Of a stretch of DNA of 16,708 bases, positions 1 to 6,680 are shown piece after piece. A program made the position numbers and the translations under genes. The stretch covers positions 1-16,708 of the forward strand of contig DAOVBT010000009.1 in assembly GCA_030670375.1 (NCBI GenBank), in the 5' to 3' direction. The notes beneath the pieces were generated by a model that searched no databases, was not told the DNA's origin, and was given only the letters and a program-made list of their open reading frames with translations. This stretch comes from Candidatus Aminicenantota bacterium. Its GTDB lineage: Bacteria > Acidobacteriota > Aminicenantia > Aminicenantales > Aminicenantaceae. The first letter of the stretch is position 1, and every line of letters starts with the position of its first letter.

Positions 1-1
1 G

Positions 2-820
2 CTGAATAAACAAATATTGCAGAACGAAATCTCTCATCTGGCTAAAAAGAAGGTCAAGCTTCTCGTCCCGCAGAAAGGGAAAAACAGGAAACTGGTGGAA
101 CTGGCCGACAGAAACGCCGATATCGTCCTTCGGGAAACAAGCATTGATCTTCTCCCTTTGGAGGATGCACAAAGGGTTCTAAATCTTGAGAGGATTCCCC
201 GCCGCATAGAGGGCTTTGATGTTTCCCACACCGGAGGGGAAGAATCCGTGGGATCGGTTGTGGTCTTTGAAGATGGCCATCCTCGAAAACAGGAATACCG
301 AAAGTACAAGATTAAAACGGTCAAAGGGCCCGATGACGTGGCCAGTCTTCAGGAGATCATCCAAAGGAGATACACGAGGATTAAGCAAGAAAACAAAGCC
401 CTGCCCGACCTTGTCCTTGTCGATGGTGGAAAGGGACAGTTCAATATCGCTAGAAAAACTTTAAAACAAATGGGTTTGGAAAATCTGACCGTTGTCTCCT
501 TGGCAAAAAGAGATGAGATTATTTTTACACCCACACATGAACAGGGCCTAATTCTCGACAGAACCTCCCCTGTCCTGAAGCTCCTCCAACATGTTCGGGA
601 TGAGGCCCATCGCTTTGCCATCAGCTATCACCGCATAAAAAGAAAAAAAAGAAGCTTCGAATCCGAACTCGATGGGATTCCGGGATTGGGGCCCAAAAGA
701 AAATTGCGGATCCTCACAAAATACAAAAGCCTCGCTGAGGTTAAAGAATCTCCTGTAGAGGAATTGGGAAAGATTGTCGGCAAAAAGGTCGCCGCCAAAA
801 TTCTCGAAAAACTCAAATAA
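2..820 (+). CDS. uvrC: UvrABC excinuclease subunit C, 3' part (5' end outside window)
   Basis: UvrC makes the two incisions around a DNA lesion in nucleotide excision repair, after UvrA and UvrB have found the damage. The visible 272 residues cover the C-terminal half. The RNase H-like nuclease domain shows GFDVSHTGGEESVGS and then DLVLVDGGKGQFN, the acidic motifs of the 5'-incision site. A tandem helix-hairpin-helix segment (DGIPGLGPKRKLRIL, then the VGKKVAAKILEKLK end) closes the protein. The reading frame is open to the left edge, so the in-frame TTG at 17 is only an internal codon and the true start, GIY-YIG domain and most of the UvrB-binding region lie upstream. No operon partner is visible: more than 500 bases without an intact gene follow. 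Identification is secure. Confidence 0.96.
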   Translation: MNKQILQNEISHLAKKKVKLLVPQKGKNRKLVELADRNADIVLRETSIDLLPLEDAQRVLNLERIPRRIEGFDVSHTGGEESVGSVVVFEDGHPRKQEYRKYKIKTVKGPDDVASLQEIIQRRYTRIKQENKALPDLVLVDGGKGQFNIARKTLKQMGLENLTVVSLAKRDEIIFTPTHEQGLILDRTSPVLKLLQHVRDEAHRFAISYHRIKRKKRSFESELDGIPGLGPKRKLRILTKYKSLAEVKESPVEELGKIVGKKVAAKILEKLK

Positions 821-879
821 CTCAAACGATTTAACCTGGATTATTCACGAGTCGAGGGAGGTTCTTTTCCATTTTGTTT

Positions 880-1045
880 GGGTATTACTTTCAAGGTGTT
901 TCTTTGCCATCAGGCATTTCCTCCGCTCTAGTGAGGATCTTTAACACCATTCCCTCACCGCTCTTCTCGGCGGCTCTGAACTGCGCACTTTAACTCCTAT
1001 TCTCCACCTCTCTAGCTTCTGTTCCCCTGACTGCCCGCATCTCTG
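880..1045 (-). ncRNA. HEARO/omega-RNA-like structured RNA without an adjacent iscB
   Basis: Read on the minus strand, this segment has strong RNA structure. GTGAGG (958-953) pairs with CCTCAC (936-931). The loop of that hairpin carries GGTGTT (948-943), which can pair with AACACC (900-895) downstream, giving a pseudoknot. Between them lies a TGCC-TGAT-GGCA hairpin (916-905). A CCGC/GCGG hairpin (973-970 with 961-958) precedes them. From memory, the sequence and this hairpin-plus-pseudoknot layout resemble the HEARO family, the omega RNA that guides IscB nucleases. Known HEARO RNAs usually sit just upstream of iscB, but here the RNA's 3' side runs into the convergent end of uvrC and no nuclease gene is present. 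The 5' end, where a guide would lie, is not fixed by sequence. The structure is seen directly; the family name is a recollection and needs a covariance search. Confidence 0.5.
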
Positions 1046-1082
1046 ATCTTTTAGCAAAGTCGTGCTCAATACAACATCGCCG

Positions 1083-1108
1083 ACAATATGGGGCTGTCCC
1101 CATATTGT
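1083..1108. repeat. Palindrome, 11-bp perfect arms with 4-base loop
   Basis: ACAATATGGGG (1083-1093) and CCCCATATTGT (1098-1108) are perfect inverse copies separated by CTGT. There is no run of T after it, so it is not a typical intrinsic terminator. The GGGG-CTGT-CCCC core is reminiscent of REP-type palindromes mobilised by RAYT transposases. That likeness is an impression only. Confidence 0.6.
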
Positions 1109-1190
1109 TACCCTCGAAGAACGACTCGTGAAGGCTAGATCCTCAATGTCGCGTCGGACATGCCTGATGTCTTTTTCTAGTGGAGGTTAC

Positions 1191-1285
1191 ATGCACAAAA
1201 TGGAAGAGAACCTGCAGGATAACTTCCTGATATTGCTGGAGTAAAAAAAACATCGGCATTTTTTATGATTAGTTCGGGTTACTAG
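1191..1285 (+). pseudogene. Probable 5' remnant of hfq (RNA chaperone), frameshifted
   Basis: A strong ribosome-binding sequence (GGAGG at 1182-1186) precedes ATG 1191. The short frame reads MHKMEENLQDNFLILLE and stops at 1244. The LQDNFL start is the N-terminal signature of Hfq (usually LQDxFLNxLRKE). Shifting frame just before the stop gives VKKTSAFFMISSGY and then a stop at 1283-1285, which matches the next Hfq strand (KEKxxATFFLINGY-like). No further Hfq sequence is clear downstream. The break lies next to a run of eight A (1243-1250). I read this as the decayed first third of hfq. The alternative is a chance 17-codon peptide with a good ribosome-binding site. Confidence 0.4.
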
Positions 1286-1371
1286 AGTCTAGGAAAAAAT
1301 GGAGATGTTCACAGAATCTTTGAGTTTTTGAGAATTTTGGCATACTATGAAGGAGATATCGGAGCTGCAAA

Positions 1372-1737
1372 ATGATAATCGGAATAGGAGTGGACATTAT
1401 CGAGGTGGAGAGGATTCGAAAATTGGCCGAAAAAAGCCCCCGTTTTCTAACCAGAGTATTCACAAGCGAGGAAATCAAATACAGCAACGGGAAAAAGAAC
1501 AAATTCCAACACCTGGCCGCTCGGTTTGCAGCAAAGGAAGCCTTTTTTAAAGCGTTGGGGAAAAAAATCAATTGGACAGATGTGGGTGTCATCAATCTCC
1601 CCTCAGGGAAACCGGAACTGGCATTAAAAAGGGAAGGGTCTTTTTCTTTTGATAGAAGTTATGTTTCCCTTTCCCATCTTCAGGATTATGCCATCGCTTA
1701 TGTCGTTCTGGAAAAAGCGGGGATGTCGAAGGGCTAA
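1372..1737 (+). CDS. acpS: Holo-[acyl-carrier-protein] synthase
   Basis: AcpS transfers 4'-phosphopantetheine from coenzyme A to the serine of apo-acyl carrier protein, switching on fatty-acid synthesis. The 121-residue product has the usual length. GIGVDIIEVERI carries the Mg-binding Asp8 and RFAAKEAFFKALG carries Glu56, both hallmarks of the AcpS family. CGGAG at 1360-1364 lies seven bases before ATG 1372 and fixes the start. The gene stands alone on the plus strand and its stop overlaps the stop of the convergent feoB by four bases (1734-1737). It needs CoA, whose precursor pantothenate is made by the pan operon at the other end of the window, though the two are not linked in expression as far as can be seen. 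Confidence 0.95.
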   Translation: MIIGIGVDIIEVERIRKLAEKSPRFLTRVFTSEEIKYSNGKKNKFQHLAARFAAKEAFFKALGKKINWTDVGVINLPSGKPELALKREGSFSFDRSYVSLSHLQDYAIAYVVLEKAGMSKG

Positions 1738-3671
1738 AGTTTCAGGATCAATCTCATCACCAGGCTAATAACAACAGCAACCGCTGTATTCAAGGCAACC
1801 GACAACAAAGCGATCTTTCTTCCGATCTCTCTCCAAATAATAGCAACGGTTGAGAGGCAGGGAATAAAAAAGCTTATGAACACCACAAATATGACCATCT
1901 GCTGGTAAGTTATGACATTCATCAAATCCTGATAGCTAGTGCCAAGCGCCTGGAGCATCATAACCAGAGAAAGTTCTTTTCTGAGAAAGCCAAAAACGAG
2001 AGTTACTCCCAATTCTCGGGGTAATCCCAGTGCTTTTTCAACCAAGGGGGAAAGAACAAGGTTGACATATTTATCCAGCTGAAAATATTGCATAAGGGCT
2101 AAAACGACACTTCCCGCAATCAGAATCGGCCAGGCAAATTTTATGAAAGATTTCAAATGAACAAAAGTCTTTCTGGCCATGTTTTTCAAAGAAGGCATTT
2201 TCAAAGTAGGAATTTCAAGGATCAATCCAGGCGAGGGTTCTCTAAAAAAGAAGCTGAGGATCCGTCCCAACACACCCAGTAAAAAAATGTTAAAGATATA
2301 AAACCCAAGAGCCCAGAAGGGTCCCAGATAAAAGGCGACAAGAGCCAGTATGATGGTGGTCCGTGCAGAGCAAGGGACAAAGGGAATGAGCAGGGTCGTA
2401 ATGATCCTATCTCTACGTGATCCCAATATTCTCGTCGAAATGACAGCGGGAACATTGCAGCCAAAACCCAGGATAAACGGAGAGACAGAATTCCCGTGAA
2501 GACCGATCCGGTGCATGAATGTGTCCATCAAAAAGCTGGCCCGAGCCAGGTATCCAATATCTTCAAGCAAAGACATTAAGAAAAGAAGAGGGATAAAATA
2601 AGGCAACACAATCGCTACCCCTCCGCCGATTCCCTGAATCAGGCCTTCGGCCAAGTAAAACAACAGGCCTCTTCCCAGGTGAACAGCGAGATAATCCTTT
2701 AGGCTATTCAATGGACCCAGAAGGAGTTCTTCCAAAGGATTCCCGACTTTAAAAATGACAAAGAAAAAGGCGAGAAAAACTCCGAGCAGGATAACATAAC
2801 CTAAAAGAGGATGCATGACGATGTCATCCACCCTTTTTTGCCAACCGATCTTTTTTCTTCTTGTGACTCGGCAACTCTCTTCAAAAATTTTAAAGGCAAG
2901 ATGATGCCTTTCTGCCGCGATGACTTCATAGGCAGGAGCATTGTGTTGTTCCTCGAGTTTCCCTCTAATATTATCAAGGTGCTCCTTTAGAGAAGGATTC
3001 ATCTCTCTGAGCATCCTGTTAAAAACAAGCCTTTCTGCTTCGATCATTTTGACAGCCGTAAATCTTTTGTTCGACACGATCGGAAAATCGGGCGGGATCA
3101 GCTTTCCCAGTTCAACAATTTTATCTTCCACATCTTTAGACCACTCAATCGGCGACGGAGTTTTTTTCTCACTAAGGACGGATAAGACCGAGTCTAGAAG
3201 CTCCTTTATTCCCCGACCGTGCGTCGCAATGGTGGGGATGACAGGAACACCGAGGAGGCTTTCCAGTTTTTTTATATCCACCTCGATTCCCTTTTTTTCC
3301 GCCAAATCCATCATGTTCAAAGCTACAACTAAAGGATATCCCAACTCGATGAGCTCCAAGGTCATCTCCAAACTTCTTCCCAAAATGGACGTATCTATCA
3401 CATTGACGACCAAATCAGGTTTCTCGACAAATAAATGTTTGAGGGCGACTTTTTCAACCTCACCGGAGGGATACAAGGAATAGGTTCCCGGAAGGTCGAT
3501 GATATTTAATAACTCCCCCTTGAAGTTGACGCTGCTATGGGAATGCTCGACTGTGGTTCCGGGAAAATTCGACGTCTCGGCCTTGAAACCCGCGATCGCG
3601 TTGAAGAGTGTGCTCTTTCCGCTGTTTGGCTGGCCAATAAATACAATATCCGGGAAATTATTCTGTTTCAC
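1734..3671 (-). CDS. feoB: Ferrous iron transport protein B (GTPase-coupled Fe2+ permease)
   Basis: FeoB moves Fe2+ across the inner membrane with an N-terminal G-protein domain. The G1 loop reads GQPNSGKST, the G2 region ETSNFPGTT, G3 DLPGTYSL and G4 NMMD. A helical spacer follows and then a hydrophobic permease part with the two Gate-type segments: one holds GFGCNVPAVISTR and PFVPCSART, the second FGFLRKELSL. At about 645 residues it is on the short side of the family. It lies directly downstream of feoA and overlaps it. TTG 3683 would extend it by four residues. I prefer GTG 3671 because a GAG lies seven bases upstream of it. The overlap with feoA (14 bases) suggests translational coupling. 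A FeoAB pair suits life with little oxygen, where Fe2+ is the available form. Confidence 0.94.
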   Translation of the reverse strand: MKQNNFPDIVFIGQPNSGKSTLFNAIAGFKAETSNFPGTTVEHSHSSVNFKGELLNIIDLPGTYSLYPSGEVEKVALKHLFVEKPDLVVNVIDTSILGRSLEMTLELIELGYPLVVALNMMDLAEKKGIEVDIKKLESLLGVPVIPTIATHGRGIKELLDSVLSVLSEKKTPSPIEWSKDVEDKIVELGKLIPPDFPIVSNKRFTAVKMIEAERLVFNRMLREMNPSLKEHLDNIRGKLEEQHNAPAYEVIAAERHHLAFKIFEESCRVTRRKKIGWQKRVDDIVMHPLLGYVILLGVFLAFFFVIFKVGNPLEELLLGPLNSLKDYLAVHLGRGLLFYLAEGLIQGIGGGVAIVLPYFIPLLFLMSLLEDIGYLARASFLMDTFMHRIGLHGNSVSPFILGFGCNVPAVISTRILGSRRDRIITTLLIPFVPCSARTTIILALVAFYLGPFWALGFYIFNIFLLGVLGRILSFFFREPSPGLILEIPTLKMPSLKNMARKTFVHLKSFIKFAWPILIAGSVVLALMQYFQLDKYVNLVLSPLVEKALGLPRELGVTLVFGFLRKELSLVMMLQALGTSYQDLMNVITYQQMVIFVVFISFFIPCLSTVAIIWREIGRKIALLSVALNTAVAVVISLVMRLILKL

Positions 3672-3903
3672 CAACGATCTCAACTATAATCTTTTGGGCA
3701 ATTCCCCGCCCTAGGGCTACCGATGTGTCCGAGGTCAAATCTCTCACAAGAATGGGACCTCTCAGGATGCTTCGAGAGTCCAATTCGATAAGATGATTCT
3801 TATGAAACCCCAGAGAGAGCAGCCGACGACGAACCCCATGCCCTCCTAGTATATCCACAATCCTCAGCTGTTTGTCGTATGGTGCTTGAGCTAAATTTAT
3901 CAT
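3658..3903 (-). CDS. feoA: FeoA-domain protein, partner of FeoB
   Basis: This is a small SH3-like protein thought to bind or regulate FeoB during ferrous-iron uptake. The 81 residues from MINLAQAP show the family pattern: LRIVDILGGHGVRRRLLSLGFHKNHLIEL, then GPILVRDLTSDTSVALGRGIAQKIIVEI, in which the glycine before the basic cluster and the ALGRGIA turn are typical. An upstream ATG (3984) would add 27 residues rich in hydrophobic and serine residues that are foreign to FeoA, so I chose ATG 3903. An AAGGA lies upstream of it but at a rather long distance, about 13 bases. A TATAAC hexamer (3927-3922) could be the -10 box, without a convincing -35. No clear Fur or DtxR box was seen. Confidence 0.88.
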   Translation of the reverse strand: MINLAQAPYDKQLRIVDILGGHGVRRRLLSLGFHKNHLIELDSRSILRGPILVRDLTSDTSVALGRGIAQKIIVEIVGETE

Positions 3904-4023
3904 TTTGTAAGAAATGTCCTTGTTATAAGTGTTTGAAAAGATTAAAGAAGATAATAAAGAAATCCACGAAAAAAAGCAAGCCATGTTGCAAGCGACCGTA
4001 GGGAGCGTGGCAATCTCTAATAA

Positions 4024-4052
4024 TTGACAAGAATTGGGGTTTCTGTTACAAA
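4024..4052 (+). promoter_or_regulatory. Candidate sigma-70-type promoter upstream of secA
   Basis: TTGACA (4024-4029) is a perfect -35 hexamer. Seventeen bases later TACAAA (4047-4052) is a weak -10 match (4 of 6). If used, transcription would begin around 4059, almost at the preferred secA start codon at 4061, giving a leaderless or nearly leaderless message. It would exclude use of ATG 4052. Confidence 0.3.
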
Positions 4053-4060
4053 TGGTGCAA

Positions 4061-6670
4061 ATGTATAAGTGGCTGATTCAAAAAATCTTTGGGACGAAAA
4101 ACGAGAGAGACCTAAAACAACTTCAGCCGTACGCTACCGCTATCAACGAGCTGGAATCCGGGATTCAGAAACTCACAGACAGCCAGCTCAAAGCAAAAAC
4201 AAACGAATTCAAAGAAAAGTTGAGTCAGGGAGCGACGCTGGATGATATTCTGTTCGAAGCCTTTGCTGTCGTCCGGGAGGCCGCCAAAAGAACTATAAAT
4301 ATGCGTCATTTTGACGTGCAACTGGTGGGTGGAGTCGTTTTGCACCAAGGAAAAATCGCAGAGATGAAGACCGGAGAAGGAAAAACTCTGGCGGCGACTC
4401 TTCCGGTATACCTCAATGCTTTGTCTGGAAAGGGTGTCCATATTGTCACGGTGAATGATTATCTTGCCAAAAGGGACACCGAATGGATGGGCCCGATCTA
4501 CAAATTCCTGGACCTCAAAGTGGGGACCATCCAGCATGAAATGCCGGATTACGAAAGGCATGAGGCCTACCGGAGTGACATCACATACGGAACAAACAAT
4601 GAATTCGGGTTTGATTTTCTCCGGGATAACATGAAATTCCGCTGGGCTGACATCACGCAAAAAGAACACAACTATGCCATTGTGGACGAGGTGGATAGCA
4701 TCCTTATCGACGAAGCACGAACCCCGCTCATCATATCCGGTCCCACTGAGGAATCGACAGCTATTTATTACAAAATGGACAATCTCATCCGGCGTCTCAA
4801 TAAAGAGCAACATTTTCAGGTGGATGAGAAGACGAGGACCGTGGTCTTGAACGAAGAAGGAGTTGCCCAGGCAGAAAAATTCTTGGATGTGGGGAATCTG
4901 TACGATCTTACCCATATGGACACGATCCATGCCATCAACCAGGCCCTGAAGGCGCATCATCTTTTCAGAAAAGATGTCGATTACATGATTAAAGAGGGAA
5001 AAGTCATTATCGTGGATGAATTCACAGGTCGTCTAATGCCCGGAAGGCGGTACAGCGATGGGCTTCATCAAGCCCTGGAAGCCAAAGAAAAAGTCCGTAT
5101 CGAAGAAGAATACCAGACCCTTGCCTCTGTCACATTCCAAAATTATTTCCGGATGTACGAAAAGCTAGCCGGGATGACCGGAACGGCTATCACAGAGGCC
5201 ACAGAGTTTCATTCCATCTATGAGCTCGATGTTGTGGAAGTTCCAACCAACAAAACCCTCATCCGGCATGAAGCCCCGGATGTGGTCTACCGGACGGCCA
5301 ATGAAAAATGGGATGCTGTCTGCGACGAGATCATCGAAAACAACAAAAAGGGCCGGCCTGTTCTTGTCGGAACCATCTCGATTGAAAACTCCGAGCACCT
5401 GAGCTCTCTCCTGAGAAAAAAAGGGATAGATCACGTTGTGCTCAACGCCAAATACCACGAATCCGAAGCCAAAATCATCGCCCAAGCCGGACGGATCGGA
5501 GCGGCAACCTTAGCCACGAACATGGCGGGCAGAGGGGTGGATATCCTGTTGGGGGGCAACCCTGAATATTTAACACGGGAAGACTTTATGAAAAAAGGCA
5601 TAGACCTGGAGGATAATCACCAGGAGGAATTCGAACAAGCCCTCGCCGAAACAAAAAAGACCTCAGACCTCGAGCACAACAAAGTTATCGATCTGGGCGG
5701 ACTTCACATCATAGGGACAGAAAGGCATGAAGCCCGCCGAATCGATAATCAATTACGAGGAAGAGCCGGGAGACAGGGAGATCCGGGCTCGTCGCGGTTT
5801 TACCTCTCTCTTGAAGATGACCTGATGCGCATATTCGGCAGCGACCGGATCTCAGGGCTGATGGGCAGGATCGGCATGGAAGAGGGAACCCCGATCGAAC
5901 ACAATCTGGTAACCAAAGCCATAGAGAGAGCACAGAGACAGGTTGAAGGACAAAACTTCACCATCCGGAAGCACCTCTTGGAATACGATGATGTGATGAA
6001 CAAACAGAGGGAAAGCATCTACAGCCAAAGAAGAGAGATCCTCAAAGGAAAAAACCTCAAGGAACACATTTCTGGATTGATCACCACCATCGTAGATTGG
6101 CTGATGGAAACCGAAACACCCAAGGAACAATCGCCGGACGATTGGAATATCGATGGATTCCAAAAGGCAATAGGTGCTCAATTCGGTGTAGATATGTCCG
6201 AATGGGGAATAGACTGGGATACGATCAATTTTGATGAACTGAGAGAAAAGATTCTTCAAACGCTCAACCAGATTTACGAGGACAAAGAATATCATCTCGG
6301 GACAAAAAGGATGCGAGAGTTTGAAAGGGTCATCATGCTCCAGATCATAGATACCCAATGGAAGGACCATCTGTTAGGAATGGACTACCTCAAGGAAGGC
6401 ATCGGGCTTCGCGGATATGGCCAAAAGGACCCTCTGGTAGAGTACAAAAAAGAAAGCTATGATATGTTCCAGGCGATGATGGATAGAATCGAGGACGATA
6501 CGTTGCGCTATCTGTTTTTGATCCAACCGGTGGTGGAAGAAGAAATACCAGAGAGGAAGGAACAACCGATGTATTACCAACGAGCTCAAGGAGGAGGGCA
6601 AGTCCAATCATTCCGGAAGGCAAGATCGGTCATCCCGAAGAAGAGGAAAAAGAAAAAAAAGAAGAGATAG
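4061..6670 (+). CDS. secA: Preprotein translocase ATPase SecA
   Basis: SecA drives secretory proteins through the SecYEG channel using ATP. The 869-residue product has the full family layout: KTGEGKTLAATLP (Walker A), YGTNNEFGFDFLRDNM, VDEVDSILIDEARTPLIISGP (DEAD motor and start of the preprotein cross-linking domain), FRMYEKLAGMTGTA, ATNMAGRGVDILLGGN, and GTERHEARRIDNQLRGRAGRQGDPGSSRFYLS in motor 2, followed by the helical scaffold and wing regions. Starting at ATG 4061 places the FG of KIFG ten residues in, as in E. coli SecA. ATG 4052 and TTG 4034 are longer alternatives with no better ribosome-binding site. Oddly, the usual C-terminal zinc-binding tail (CxCx8CH/C) is absent and is replaced by a lysine/arginine tail, PKKRKKKKKKR. 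guaB follows ten bases later. Confidence 0.97.
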   Translation: MYKWLIQKIFGTKNERDLKQLQPYATAINELESGIQKLTDSQLKAKTNEFKEKLSQGATLDDILFEAFAVVREAAKRTINMRHFDVQLVGGVVLHQGKIAEMKTGEGKTLAATLPVYLNALSGKGVHIVTVNDYLAKRDTEWMGPIYKFLDLKVGTIQHEMPDYERHEAYRSDITYGTNNEFGFDFLRDNMKFRWADITQKEHNYAIVDEVDSILIDEARTPLIISGPTEESTAIYYKMDNLIRRLNKEQHFQVDEKTRTVVLNEEGVAQAEKFLDVGNLYDLTHMDTIHAINQALKAHHLFRKDVDYMIKEGKVIIVDEFTGRLMPGRRYSDGLHQALEAKEKVRIEEEYQTLASVTFQNYFRMYEKLAGMTGTAITEATEFHSIYELDVVEVPTNKTLIRHEAPDVVYRTANEKWDAVCDEIIENNKKGRPVLVGTISIENSEHLSSLLRKKGIDHVVLNAKYHESEAKIIAQAGRIGAATLATNMAGRGVDILLGGNPEYLTREDFMKKGIDLEDNHQEEFEQALAETKKTSDLEHNKVIDLGGLHIIGTERHEARRIDNQLRGRAGRQGDPGSSRFYLSLEDDLMRIFGSDRISGLMGRIGMEEGTPIEHNLVTKAIERAQRQVEGQNFTIRKHLLEYDDVMNKQRESIYSQRREILKGKNLKEHISGLITTIVDWLMETETPKEQSPDDWNIDGFQKAIGAQFGVDMSEWGIDWDTINFDELREKILQTLNQIYEDKEYHLGTKRMREFERVIMLQIIDTQWKDHLLGMDYLKEGIGLRGYGQKDPLVEYKKESYDMFQAMMDRIEDDTLRYLFLIQPVVEEEIPERKEQPMYYQRAQGGGQVQSFRKARSVIPKKRKKKKKKR

Positions 6671-6680
6671 GGAGAAACAA

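Larger units (their letters stand above)
844..1132. repeat. 11-bp inverted repeat bracketing the RNA-like element
   Basis: TTCACGAGTCG at 844-854 is exactly repeated in inverse as CGACTCGTGAA at 1122-1132. The 289-bp span between the outer ends encloses the HEARO-like RNA and the palindrome. This would fit terminal repeats of a small non-autonomous element, but no target-site duplication is evident and no transposase is encoded, so the mobile nature is inferred. Confidence 0.4.
821..1371. other. 551-base gene-poor region with RNA-like element, repeats and gene remnant
   Basis: No intact gene is seen between uvrC and acpS. From left to right the stretch holds a TTAACCTGGATTATTCACGA motif (831-850), an 11-bp inverted repeat (844-854 with 1122-1132), a minus-strand HEARO-like structured RNA (about 880-1045), an 11+11 bp palindrome (1083-1108) and a probable hfq remnant (1191-1285). 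Its C-rich plus strand differs from the purine-rich coding strands around it. This looks like a decayed insertion site. Each part is listed separately. Confidence 0.7.

Noticed and set aside
821..1371. tRNA or rRNA in the long gap after uvrC
   Set aside because: No T-loop (GGTTCGAATC-like), cloverleaf or rRNA sequence could be found on either strand.
1347..1550. Plus-strand frame starting at ATG 1347 upstream of and overlapping acpS
   Set aside because: It overlaps acpS in another frame, and its translation has no family features.
2941..3483. Plus-strand open frame of 180 codons
   Set aside because: It is antisense to the G-domain of feoB, is serine- and threonine-rich without any motif, and feoB is clear.
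4034..4054. TTG 4034 or ATG 4052 as start of secA
   Set aside because: Both extend SecA beyond the family N-terminus; ATG 4061 aligns with E. coli SecA. ATG 4052 remains possible.
4112..4960. Long open frame on the minus strand (282 codons) opposite secA
   Set aside because: It lies wholly inside the unmistakable secA gene, has no recognisable motifs and no ribosome-binding site; it is a shadow of secA codon use.
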